Shown here: positions 53,629-63,967 of the stretch, in pieces
Layout: each line of letters begins with the position of its first letter
How positions within the stretch are numbered: position 1 is the stretch's first letter
DNA from: Isoetes taiwanensis
Lineage: Eukaryota > Streptophyta > Lycopodiopsida > Isoetales > Isoetaceae
Length of the DNA stretch: 64,000 nucleotides
Assembly: GCA_021234155.1 (NCBI GenBank)
Contig: JAJEKV010000033.1
Location: forward strand, 6,380,635-6,444,634
Direction: 5' to 3'
Made by a program: the position numbers and the translations under genes
The notes under the pieces: model-generated
What the model was told of the DNA's origin: nothing
What the model saw: the letters and a program-made list of their open reading frames with translations, nothing else
The model's database searches: none

Positions 53629-55906
53629 CGTGAAAATATTTTTACCCCGGTTATTGTGATTCCATCGCAAGATATTCTTTCCCGCAGAATCACGAGGCCG
53701 GCGAAACGGGGTCCGTTCCGGAGGCCCCGTTATTCGTACCTGACAACGTCAGGTGTACCTTCTGATGGATCCCAGCCATCCGTCTGCAGGGTCCATCCTG
53801 GCCGTCCGTTTTATACCTCCCGGCGGAATCACATCTGCCAAATACCACCGGACGGAATCACCGCTCTGTTATTCCATGCGACGGAATCACCATCCAGAAT
53901 ATTCCAGTAAAAATTCAAATTTTTTTGACGTTCTATTCTTTATTCTTGTGGGTTATGTTTTAGGTAGTGCCGGCTATGGCCGCTTGCTCCGGCGATGGCT
54001 GCCTTCTGGGGCTGGATCCACGAGAAGATCTGAAGTTCGCATTGTTCTAACTCGGCTGGAGCCTCAAAGGAAGAATACTCTGCTGGGTTTTTTTTTAACG
54101 GCTTAAGGAGATATTTCTTGAACAGTTTCTTGGAAATTCTGTGCAGGGCAGATTGAATGGAGGAACCGACAGCCACAGCGGCGGCAAGAAGCCCTAACAT
54201 GGATCTGCGGCCCTGCAAGAGCAGGAAAAGGGAAGAAGAACAAATCCAAAAACCTTGGATCGGAAGAGTTAGGTTGGGTTTTTGCGCATCTTCACAAGCC
54301 ATAGCCGGCCATCTTCACAGGCCATAGCCGGCCTTCTTTTTTTCAAACAGAAGCAGGAAAAGGGTGCTGAAGCAGCACATGATCTTCCGGTTTGCAATCA
54401 GCATAAAAGCTTTAATCTGCTTAGACAGGGAAAACCCACAAGGTTAGAGGCTGACTCCAATTTTCGGCTGCACAAGAAAGACAAAAGCCTTGATCTCTGA
54501 ATCCCAAGTCTTCTTCGAGTTCCTACAGGCCGGATCTAGAAGGTTTCAGCCAAGGGCCGGTTTGATGGAGCCGGATTCAGTAACAGGGAAGCTTGCAGAG
54601 GTCTTCTGCTTATCTGATCTGTGATTTCCGGACGACATCTGTGCCAGAACAATGACCAGAGCAGGATATGGGCGACTAGGCATTGATATCTTGTGCAAAA
54701 GCGGGGACAGCTATATAGTATGGCTTTGGCGATCAAGAAAACAAAAGATGAGTATCCATTCTTATTTGAGGTTTAATCTGATGATGCCATGTGATATCCT
54801 CTTTAAATTCGTCCTTCAGCTTCAAATGCGGCCTTAAGCTTCAAAGATCCGGCCTTCAGCTTCAAATCCGGCGGATCCTTAAGCAACAGAGGCCGTAAGC
54901 TTCAATGATCCGATAGTAGACCATGTTTTCTTAAAGCGGAAGCCCTAAGCCAGATTACCTCCCTGCCGAAACACCTCTGCAACATCCCTGCGCCATAGCC
55001 CACCTCCAGAACAATATGCCCATTCGACCCTGTTTTTTTTTTTCTGTTTAAAGCCAATCAAACAACACAGAAACAACCCCAACCGAGAAGCAGATGTTCC
55101 AGACCTGGATTTTTTTTGTTTTTGCTCATATTGAACTCAAAGGGCAGGCCTCACATAGAAAGGGCATTGCCGATATTGGCAAGGGGTTCAAATCCCCAAC
55201 CAGAAAAATTCCAGGCAGTTTAGAGCATAACACTGGACAAACAGAACACAAGGGATTCAAATCCCCAACCAGTGTTTAGAGCATAACACTGGACATACAC
55301 AACACAGACAAAATGGAGTGGCCGAGCTTGTGTATTTCCAATGGTTCAGTGTTAATTCCATTCATGATCTTCAAGTAAACATAGGCTTCGCTTAACGGAG
55401 GAGTGATTCCATCTGATGGAATCACGGAGGAGTGATTCCACCGGGCAGAATCGCATGGTTGTGATTCCACCGGGCAGAATCGCATGGTTGTGATTCCATC
55501 TGGCGGAATAGCAATGTTGTGATTCTGTGTGGCGGGATACGTAAGTGGTGATTCCATCTCCGCGGAATCGACGCTCGCGGATTCCATCGGGCGGAATAGC
55601 ATGGTTGTGATTCCGCCCCGCGTAATAACACGATTGTGATTCCGCCTCGCGGAATAAATAATACTGGTTGTGATTCCGCCCGGTGGAATACATGAGCGGT
55701 GATTCCATCTCGAAGAATCGTAAATTGGTGATTCCATGTGGCGGAATAGCAAAGTTGTGATTCCGCCGGAAGGTATAAATGACTGAAGCGACCGCCGTAC
55801 GGATAACGGGGCTCGTACGGATAATGGGGTCTCCGCCCGGTGATTCCGCGGGATGGAATTTTTTTGCGATGGAATCACAATAACCGGGGTAAAAATATTT
55901 TGTTCC
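53629..55906. mobile_element. 2.3-kb inverted-repeat element (MULE-like) with GGAATCAC arrays
   Basis: Flanked by the 10-bp duplication ATGTCCTTGG (53619-53628 and 55907-55916). The ends share AAAATATTTTTACCCCGG plus TTATTGTGATTCCATCGCAA in inverted orientation (about 38 bp), with 4-5 unmatched outermost bases. Inside each end is an array of GTGATTCC/GGAATCAC units (53660-53910 and 55390-55860). The central 1.4 kb has no recognisable transposase. A 9-11-bp duplication and long inverted ends are typical of Mutator-like elements, but no homology proves this. Confidence 0.78.
53940..55370. other. Core of the inverted-repeat element, no gene recognised
   Basis: Open frames (minus 53940-54302 and others) have no known domain. 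A minisatellite based on CCTTCAGCTTCAAAT..GGC lies at 54824-54900. A ~65-bp repeat (TTCAAATCCCCAACCAG, TTTAGAGCATAACACTGGACA) is duplicated at 55187-55300. Confidence 0.5.
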
Positions 55907-56227
55907 ATGTCCTTGGGATATTTTGAATTCTGGCGACTCATAATTATGACCGTACACGGTACCCTGACAATGTCATGATTGAAGCCGGCTCCGCGTATCA
56001 TCGTCCTCCACGTCAAGCCCTTGCATTTACTGCGCCCATCCGAAGGAATCACACCGAAATTTCCCTTTCTATCTTTCGAAACATTCGTTTTCTCGCAGGT
56101 TCGTTCGTGGCCTTTTTTACGCTAGCGCCCAACATACGATTTCGGCTCGGATTCGTTCGTTCTTCGTTCTTCCCCCGTTCCTTCTAGCGTCTGTTCTTGT
56201 GTTTTTGTCGCTTCAATCCGTTTCCAG

Positions 56228-57352
56228 ATGGCGCAAAGTCTTGAAACCTCGCAGGGCGAGAACTTCCAGGTTGAATCCGATGCAAATTCGGCCTTTGTGT
56301 TCCCTGTGAACAATCCCTTGCAAGAAGAGCCTATTGATTCGGAGGTGGACTCCCCTCCCGGTAAGGCTTTTGCAGTTCATGGTTTTGGGACAGCTGCAGG
56401 CGCAGGTTTGGAGCCGCAACCGGATTCTTCGGATTCTGTTCGTGCTAAGCTCATTGCTCAAGCTTCTCGTTTTTTCCCAAATATTTGGGGGGTTGCAGAT
56501 GCCCGCGAAAGGTCTGTTCCAGTGCCTCAAGAGGATGTTGATTGCAATGAAGCGGCCCGCATAGAGTGCGAAGTGGATTTATGCAGCGATGCCATAGAAA
56601 ACGCTCCCTGGGAGAATCCCGGAAACATGGCAGATATTCCCAACTGGAAATTCGATGCGGGTGATGGTCGGTGGCACTGCCAATTCGACAACTGTGATCG
56701 AAGTTACTCCAAGAAGTGGGATTTGGAAATCCACAGATTAGCCAAGCACAACATGGGCGGGGATTACAAGCTGCCAGCAGCAATTCGGGGAAGGAAACCC
56801 AATGCCCCTGAGTTAGCGAAGAAGAAGAGGGATTTTGAATTGGTGAAGCTGCAGCGGAGTGTAGATGAGGATTACCTGTGGCAACACAATCTGAGACGGA
56901 TTTTGGCAAGGGCCAGGCGTAGGGCCGAAGCCATGGCAGAGGAGCAAATAGAGCATGGGATTCTCAAACCGGCAAACAAGGCTGCTTGGGTCATGCAGCA
57001 GGTGGAGATAAGGCGGATGGTGGAGGAGAGTTTGGAGGAACAGAAGAGGGCAGCAATAAGAAATAACATTGCTAGAAGGTTCAATGTTACTGTTGAAGAG
57101 TTGAGGGCCGACCTGTCTTTGGCTAGAGAGCAGGAACAGGTCGACCGAGATGATTTCAGTATGGAAGCTGCACAAGCAGAGGGGGAATTTCCATCCCCCC
57201 CTCCCAAAAGAACATGCAAGCTCCCGGTCCCGGTCAGCAGGCTTCCGAAAACACCCAGGAAAAAGAGGGGTGCAAATAAAACAGAAGATTGCATAGCTCC
57301 TAATCACATTGTTTTTGAGACGCCCGGCATACATTCGTGGTCTCAGCGATGA
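56228..57352 (+). CDS. C2H2 zinc-finger/coiled-coil protein
   Basis: 374 codons from ATG 56228, uninterrupted. The N-terminal third is acidic and disordered. A single C2H2 finger, WHCQFDNCDRSYSKKWDLEI then HRLAKHN, uses Cys151, Cys156, His169 and His174. The region after it is rich in Lys/Arg/Glu and probably coiled-coil (LRRILARARRRAEAMAEEQI; MVEESLEEQKRAAIRNNIAR). A basic, proline-rich tail (PPPKRTCKLPVPVSRLPKTP, RKKRG) could be a nuclear signal. After the stop, another frame continues plausibly (GLSDDAIQTKRSSDPLLASE, 57335-57420), so the true protein may be longer. The Ulp1-like exons start about 270 bp downstream on the same strand. No orthologue recognised. Confidence 0.7.
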   Translation: MAQSLETSQGENFQVESDANSAFVFPVNNPLQEEPIDSEVDSPPGKAFAVHGFGTAAGAGLEPQPDSSDSVRAKLIAQASRFFPNIWGVADARERSVPVPQEDVDCNEAARIECEVDLCSDAIENAPWENPGNMADIPNWKFDAGDGRWHCQFDNCDRSYSKKWDLEIHRLAKHNMGGDYKLPAAIRGRKPNAPELAKKKRDFELVKLQRSVDEDYLWQHNLRRILARARRRAEAMAEEQIEHGILKPANKAAWVMQQVEIRRMVEESLEEQKRAAIRNNIARRFNVTVEELRADLSLAREQEQVDRDDFSMEAAQAEGEFPSPPPKRTCKLPVPVSRLPKTPRKKRGANKTEDCIAPNHIVFETPGIHSWSQR

Positions 57353-57617
57353 TGCTATTCAAACAAAAAGGTCTTCCGACCCTCTACTGGCCTCGGAAGA
57401 GGAGGGGACAATTATTGAGATTCCCATGATGCATAGACTGGAGGCCACATTTTTTTATTCTGTTTTTGTTTACCAAACAGGCCTTGTTTCCAGGAATTGG
57501 ACCTGTAATTTTACATTCAAGTATCCACTAACAATGCAAAGACAACAATTCGAGTAGGGAAAAAATCGGGCAAAGATCCGAATTTCGGATCTATGCCAAT
57601 TTTGCCCGTGTTTTCAT

Positions 57618-58720
57618 GATTGCGTCGGTGTAGAAGACGATGTGGACTGCAGAATCAACGAGGAATGCGTTGGTGCCTATCTTCTGTAAGTTCAAAGCTG
57701 ATTTTTCGTTTGGTTTGACAATATCATTCACTTACTGTAGAATGCCCTTCACAGAGCCTTAATTCATGCCATCCCCGTAATAAGAGGTGCCAAAGATGTT
57801 TTCATCCATCCCACGCCTTCGGCCTCTTCTTGCAAAACTCTTTGGAGGGGGTCCAGTGCCTATGAAATTTTCGGTAATCTAATCCCACCCAAACCTTTTA
57901 GCAGGCAGCATTGGCGGATGCAAAATGTCGGTTTCTACTACTTCCCAGTTATGAGCAGGTATACAATTCGATTTCGAGTTAACAGGTAGGCCATTGGATT
58001 TCATAAACTTGTTTTGCAGCAACCACTGGAGCCTGTTTATATTGGTATCCAACGAAGAGGCAAGCCGGAGGCTTCAAACCCCGCGGCCTCCGTGGTGTCA
58101 GAGACCGATTCAATGGCCCATGCACTCCAACTTAAGATCTTTCGCGACCATGTAAGATCAATTTTACAGCTATGAGATCGAATTTGCCTTCCCCGATTGC
58201 TATGTTTTGCGCCGGCCATAGCGTACATTATGAAGAGATGGAATTTTGAATCCACAAGCCTTCACAATGCCCCCTGTGTCCCCTTGAATGTGCCCCAGCA
58301 GGAGAACACCCAGGATTGTGGGATATACACAATTTGTTTTGTGAAGAGGTTCTTGCTGGACATTTGCAACTCGAAAGATCATTCTGTGAGTGTTATGTAT
58401 GCAATTTTTACTTAATTTCGTGATGTTTCATTCTAAACTTCTGGCGCTTGCAGGTCATTGACACATCCAAATGGTTTGGGCGGAGGGAAATCGACATGAC
58501 AAGGTCGACATTTGCTGTCATGCTACAGAAGTTATTTGATCTGCCCAAAGACAAAGGAAAAGCACATTTCATCTACCCCGTGGAGATTGGACCGAGGAGG
58601 GTGGCTTGGTTACCCGCCCCGGAGGAAAAATGGCCCATGATTTCAACCTTGCTATTGTACAGAGAACGAAAATTCCCAGCTTTGCTGGTTTTAATTCCCA
58701 CACCACTGTATATGATCTGA
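57618..58720 (+). CDS. Ulp1-like cysteine protease (peptidase C48), multi-exon
   Basis: Exon-like blocks on the plus strand carry the Ulp1/SENP catalytic set. NHWSLFIL has the catalytic His at about 58023, after acceptor TTTTGCAG at 58019. DSMAHALQL carries the Asp (about 58108). VPQQENTQDCGIYTICFVKR has the oxyanion Gln and nucleophile Cys (about 58285-58345). Earlier blocks are DDVDCRINEECVGAYLL (about 57625, followed by a GTAAGT donor) and PKPFSRQHWRMQNVGFYYFP (about 57890-57950). A last exon (58455-58720, VIDTSKWFGRREIDMTRST) follows a GTGAGT donor and GCAG acceptor. One frame change between the His and Asp blocks is unexplained. Ulp1 enzymes process SUMO; transposon-carried relatives are common in plants. 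Exact exon borders are uncertain, and it may form one gene with 56228-57352. Confidence 0.7.
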
Positions 58721-58805
58721 TGAAGTTTTTTGAATCTGAATTTGAAAGATTTTGGAGCGGGAACTTTTTTGAATTTGAATTTGAGTTGCATGCTCGATTC
58801 CTCTA

Positions 58806-59105
58806 TGCGGAATCACACCACGGTGATTCCAAACCGTGGAATCACCTCCATGGTGCGTCCATTCCGTAGAATCACACTGTCGTGATTCAATTCCGTGGAA
58901 TCACTCGTATGTTATTCCATACCGTGGAATCACATTTAGGCTATTCTTTCCCGTGGAATCACAAGGATGTTGTTCCATGGTGCGTCCATTCCGTAGAATC
59001 ACACTGTCGTGATTCAACTCCGTGGAATCACTCGTATGTTATTCCATACCGTGGAATCACATGTAGGCTATTCTTTCCCGTGGAATCACAAGGTCGTGGT
59101 TTTGC
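58806..59105. repeat. GGAATCAC palindromic array, right of the Ulp1 region
   Basis: CCGTGGAATCAC and GTGATTC units alternate every 20-30 bp. A ~126-bp block starting ATGGTGCGTCCATTCCGTAG is duplicated (58852 and 58978). Same words as the arrays at 52800-55860. Confidence 0.85.
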
Positions 59106-59629
59106 GCATTTAATCATCATTGCTCGAAGTCGGTGACGGAGCGGCGTGACGTAATAAATGCCAAGCCGCCGCCATCTATTGCCCTCACTACTAGGATTTG
59201 TGCCGATCGAAATGACGCGACGCTCACTTAATGCCGTGGTGCCACGTTGGCCCCTACACCGACAAATGTAATTTAGTACTTCACCGCATGGATTCGTACA
59301 AACCGAAGTGACGGACGCCGCGGCGAATAATGGGTGCCACGTTGGCCCCTAGATCGACAACGAATTTAGCCTAGTCGGTGATTCCGTCGGGGAATTTCTC
59401 GTGAGCCCGACGGACAAGCTTTCGGCGCCCAATTCAATCATATGTTTTGGTTTTGGTGCTTAGCTCAGCCTCGGCGCTTTCGATCCGATTGTTAGGCCAT
59501 ATCCTTGCGATAGTTCCCCGTGGTTTCCTCGTTGTTTGGTAAGGAAGTTCTCCTTCTTTCCTGTGGTTCGGTAAGGAATTTCTTTGTCTGCTCTTCGCCT
59601 GCTCTAACATCAGTTGCCGGCTTGTAGGA
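59106..59629. other. Non-coding, G/C-richer stretch
   Basis: No gene recognised. CCACGTTGGCCCCTA..CGACAA is duplicated at about 59241 and 59337. May be the 5' region of the small ORFs that follow. Confidence 0.45.
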
Positions 59630-59806
59630 ATGGCGGACTGTCCACCAATTGTTATAGAGGACGGGTTTCTCAAGATTGATCTTCGTTACTTGGATAATTT
59701 CCATAGCTGCAGGCTCGAGAGCCTGCAGGATCGTCTTCAAGTCGGGCCGCCGCAGGTCCCGCGGTTTCCGTCGCCATACCGAGGCAAGAGGGCTGCGACT
59801 GCGTGA
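59630..59806 (+). CDS. Small hypothetical ORF, 58 aa
   Basis: ATG 59630 to TGA 59804-59806: MADCPPIVIEDGFLKIDLRY, LDNFHSCRLESLQDRLQVGP, then a Pro/Arg-rich end. No family recognised. The next ORF starts 22 bp downstream, and the two may be pieces of one gene separated by a frameshift or small intron. Confidence 0.35.
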   Translation: MADCPPIVIEDGFLKIDLRYLDNFHSCRLESLQDRLQVGPPQVPRFPSPYRGKRAATA

Positions 59807-59827
59807 GGGTGCCTTTGAGGAAATCCA

Positions 59828-60184
59828 ATGGCTCGAAAATTCGAGTTAAAGTTTCTAGGGGTTCCAGAATTCCTGGTCACGAAGAATGTGACGGTGATTG
59901 GGCCAAGAATTTGTTTGCATCTCTTCATTCAACAGGAAAGCGTACTGCATGCGGATGTTCCAAGGATGCGTTTGAGTTCGATGAACCGTAAGATGACGAC
60001 CGTGTTTCCGGTTGCTCGCCGCAAAGACCCTTCCACCGGCCGAACTAATCGGACCGGCGTCAAGGTCACCATCCGCGCCTCTTGCTTCAACGATTTTTCT
60101 TTTTTGCTGGATGTAACTAATTGCATGTTTGATGCAGAGGAAGCGTTCCCACACCTCCACTGGCTAGCTGCTGGTAACGAATGA
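59828..60184 (+). CDS. Hypothetical ORF, 118 aa
   Basis: ATG 59828 to TGA. MARKFELKFLGVPEFLVTKN, GPRICLHLFIQQESVLHADV, VFPVARRKDPSTGRTNRTGV, FLLDVTNCMFDAEEAFPHLH. Mixed hydrophobic and charged composition, no signal peptide or known motif. Could be a captured gene fragment or the end of a gene starting at 59630. Confidence 0.4.
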   Translation: MARKFELKFLGVPEFLVTKNVTVIGPRICLHLFIQQESVLHADVPRMRLSSMNRKMTTVFPVARRKDPSTGRTNRTGVKVTIRASCFNDFSFLLDVTNCMFDAEEAFPHLHWLAAGNE

Positions 60185-60399
60185 AGCGGACACTGCCGTC
60201 TTCTTGGCAGTTTCCTTTTGAGCATCTATACATGTCTGATATTCACTGTCTGTTAAACCCTGGTGTTTCTTTTTTTGGTTGAACCCTGCTGCTAAACCCT
60301 GTCCGTTAAACACCGCTGTTTTTTGGCGCGATGCTTTCGATTATGGCTTCTTCTTGTGATTCCATACGCCAGGATTAATCGTGATTCCATAGGCGATAA

Positions 60400-61060
60400 A
60401 TGTGATATACATGGGAGTATTTATACTTCAAGTATTGTACATAGAGCTTCGAGTACTTCTGCACAGAGTATTAATATATTAAAGTTTTTATAAACAGAGT
60501 ATTTATACTTGTGGTATTTGCGTCTCACATGGTATTTATACGTTTAGTATTTTATATAGATAGTATTCAAATGTATACTCCTTTGCAGATTTATACACAG
60601 AGTATTTCTACACATGGTATTTATACACAGTGTATTTATACTTACGTTATTTTATACACATGTTATTTATACACAGAGTACTTATACTCACGGTATTTTC
60701 TACACATGGTATTTATACGTTTAGTATTTTATACAGATAGTATTCAAGCCTATAGTAATTTGCAGATTTATACACCGCTATACACAGAGTATTTCTACAC
60801 ATGGTATTTGTACACAGAGTATTTATGCTTACAGTATTTTCTACACATGGTATTTATACACAGTATTTATACATACGGTATTTTCTACAAATGGTATTTA
60901 TACTTTTAGTATTTTATACAGATAGTATTCAAACCTATAGTGATTTGCAGATTGTGTGTGTTTGTACTAATAGTAACGTGATAATGATAGTATTTTGCAG
61001 AGTATTTATACGTCGAGTATTCATCTTCAACCTTAGATTCTGTACATTGAGTATCTATGC
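60400..61060. repeat. Degenerate TATTTATAC repeat region
   Basis: AGTATTTATAC, CACATGGTATTTATAC and ACACAGAGTATTT words recur every 20-30 bp, with a longer ~220-bp period (TTTAGTATTTTATA.AGATAGTATTCAA at about 60551, 60720 and 60905). Related in wording to the satellite at 62150. The open frames across it are by-products. Confidence 0.8.
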
Positions 61061-61214
61061 AAAACATATCATGTCAGGAACTCATATTGTGCAAAACTCA
61101 TCAAAAATTACCATATGTACATTCACAATATGCATAGTATTTGAAGCCAACTGAAGAGATTGCACAACAATTAACTTAAATCTGTATTTTCACAAGAAGG
61201 CGGTAGCAAGGTAG

Positions 61215-61595
61215 CTACCAGAAATCAAAATCAACAGAATCGCGGAACGAAACCAAAAAGGACGGTCCTCCATCATTGATAGTCGCGAAGCTATGCACTA
61301 TAACCGGGCGGGCTCGTTTTTTTTCAAGGTGGTTCATGCAAAGCAAAGAATAAAGAACATTAGTTGCGGCGACAATACGTAACATCAAATGAACAAGAAG
61401 GTGTATGAACTCACACCTTGTTGGTAGACCAGTCAACCCTCCCAAAACTTGTCTCCTTGCAGCAGGGAACCGGGAAAGCAAACTCACTATTATCCGCTCA
61501 TCCTTGCACTCCACCTTCACGGCTTTGAACCAGCAGATTCTTCCTTCGGCGATTCCGTGAACGTAGGGCAAACAGATTCTTTGCCCACTCTTCAT
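61215..61595 (-). CDS. Hypothetical ORF, ~126 aa, doubtful
   Basis: Open frame from the first ATG (MKSGQRICLPYVHGIAEGRI) to its stop at 61215, with KVECKDERIIVSLLSRFPAA and EFIHLLVHLMLRIVAATNV. The frame stays open upstream to about 61754 without another ATG. No family recognised. Confidence 0.3.
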   Translation of the reverse strand: MKSGQRICLPYVHGIAEGRICWFKAVKVECKDERIIVSLLSRFPAARRQVLGGLTGLPTRCEFIHLLVHLMLRIVAATNVLYSLLCMNHLEKKRARPVIVHSFATINDGGPSFLVSFRDSVDFDFW

Positions 61596-61899
61596 TAAGC
61601 CGCCTCGTGCCCGGGGATGTGTGAAACGTTGGAAACCTTCACAGAATCCCGATGCATTCACAACCCCGCCCAAGGTATGGCGATAGGAATGGGCGGGACG
61701 CCTACCAATAATGCTCGACCCCGAGGCGCCCCCGCAGATTCTCGAGCCTCGCAATCTTTGAGGGCCTCGTAAAACCGAGGTCCACCACTAGGACCCCGCC
61801 GAGTATGGCTACCGGGGGCGATCGGCCATGGCGGAGCGAGACGAAGATCGAAGCGCCTCACCGAGGGCGTCTTCCGTAGAATTATGAGTGAATACTAAG

Positions 61900-62115
61900 A
61901 GGGCGGTCTGGTCCGATGCCCAAGGTTGATTACGTGGGGTGGAATCACCACCGTGATTACGTTCGGTGGAATCACCACACGTCGTCGGTTAGCCGCCCCG
62001 CATAATGGCGCATAACCGACTTGACATCGACTTGAAGTAGCATCATTGCTGCAATGATGCAATGATGTATAAAAGTTCCATCGGTGGAATCCACGAATTG
62101 GTGATTCCAAGGACG
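61900..62115. repeat. Short GGAATCAC-type cluster
   Basis: GGGTGGAATCACC, CGGTGGAATCACC and TTGGTGATTCC units around 61938-62110. A smaller outlier of the arrays upstream. Confidence 0.7.
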
Positions 62116-62149
62116 CTTGACGACTTTAGGATTTATTTCGACCGGTAGG

Positions 62150-63967
62150 TTTTACAAAATGTATTAATACATTGTGTATTTGTACACATTGTATTTATAT
62201 TTATAGTATTTTGTACACATAGTATTTATACGAGTAGTCTTACAAATTACAGTACTTATACATAGAGTATTAATACATTGTGTATTTGTACACAGAGTAT
62301 TTATAATTATAGTAGTTTGTACACATAGTATTTATACCCAGTAGTCTTACAAATTACAAGATTTTATACATAGAGTATTAATACATTGTGTATTTGTACA
62401 CGAAAGTATTTATACTTATAGTATTTTGTATGCATGGTATTTATAACAGTAGTTTTACAAATTACAAGAGACTTATAATAGAGTATTAATACATTGTGTA
62501 CTTGTACACAGAGTATTCATACTTATAGTATTTTGTACTCTAGACAGACGTGTAGCTTTACAAAATAGTGTTCTTATACATAGAGTATTAATACATTGTG
62601 TATTTGCACACAGAGTATTTATATTTATAGTACTTTGTACACATAGTATTTATACGAGTAGTCTTACAAATTACAGTACTTATACATAGAGTATTAATAC
62701 ATTGTGTATTTGTACACAGAGTATTCATACTTATAGTATTTTGTACACATAGTATTTATACGAGTAGTCTTACAAATTACAGTACTTATACATAGAGTAT
62801 CAATACATTGTGTATTTGTACACAGAGTATTTATATTTATAGTACTTTGTACACATAGTATTTATACGAGTAGTCTTACAAATTACAGTTCTTATACATA
62901 GAGTATTAATACATTGTGTATTTGTACACCGAGTATTTATACTTATAGTATTTTGTATGCATGGTATTTATAACAGTAGTTTTACAAATTACAAGATTCT
63001 TATAACATAGAGTATTAATACATTGTGTACTTGTAAGTATTCATACTTATAGTATTTTGTACTCTAGACAGACGTGTAGCTTTACAAAATAGTGTTCTTA
63101 TACATAGAGTATTAATACATTGTGTATTTGCAACCGTAGTATTTATATTTATAGTACTTTGTACACATAGTATTTATAATGAAAGTAGTCTTACAAATTA
63201 CAAGCTTATACATAGAGTATTAATACATTGTGTATTTGTACACAGAGTATTCATACTTATAGTATTTTGTACACATAGTATTTATAATGAAAGTAGTCTT
63301 ACAAATTACAAAGATTTTATACATAGAGTATCAATACATTGTGTATTTGTACCGTAGTATTTATATTTATAGTACTTTGTACACACATAGTATTTATCTG
63401 AGTAGTCTTACAAATTACAAGATTTATACATAGAGTATTAATACATTGTGTATTTGTACAACCCAGTATTTATACTTATAGTATTTTGTATGCATGGTAT
63501 TTATAATGAAAGTAGTTTTACAAATTACAAAGATTTATATATGTAGAGTATTAATACATTGTGTACTTGTACACAGAGTATTCATACTTATAGTATTTTG
63601 TACTCTAGACAGACGTGTAGATTTACAAAATAGTGTTCTTATACATAGAGTATTAATACATTGTGTATTTGCACACAGAGTATTTATATTTATAGTACTT
63701 TGTACACATAGTATTTATACGAGTAGTCTTACAAATTACAGTACTTATACATAGAGTATTAATACATTGTGTATTTGTACACAGAGTATTCATACTTATA
63801 GTATTTTGTACGCATGGTATTTATACGAGTAGTTTTACAAATTACAGTACTTATACGTAGAGTATTAATACATTGTGTACTTGTACATAGAGTATTCATA
63901 CTTATAGTATTTTGTGCATATGCTAAACTCATCAAATTAAAAACCATAGTATTCGTGCAAAACTAAA
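62150..63967. repeat. ~106-bp satellite, about 17 monomers, with higher-order structure
   Basis: GTATTAATACATTGTG recurs (with two GTATCAATAC variants) at 62161, 62267, 62375, 62483, 62585, 62691, 62797, 62903, 63012, 63109, 63217, 63328, 63435, 63548, 63650, 63757 and 63862, about 106 bp apart. A distinct variant, TCTAGACAGACGTGTAG, appears only near 62539, 63063 and 63605, and TATGCATGGTATTTATAA only near 62428, 62968 and 63488. Both are about 530 bp apart, that is every fifth monomer. The array runs almost to the window end and has no coding content. Confidence 0.92.

Noticed and set aside
55180-55290. tRNA-like T-arm words (GGTTCAAATCCC) repeated twice
   Set aside because: No A box or cloverleaf at a proper distance; the words are part of a ~65-bp local tandem repeat.
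55276-56052. 258-codon minus-strand open frame
   Set aside because: Made of repeated SARWNH/GGITT peptides encoded by the GGAATCAC array, so it is repeat-derived and not a gene.
60511-61154. Two overlapping plus-strand open frames rich in Tyr/Ile/Phe
   Set aside because: They are translations of the TATTTATAC repeat; the composition follows the repeat and there is no domain.
63494-63947. Open frames on both strands in the satellite
   Set aside because: By-products of the ~106-bp monomer.
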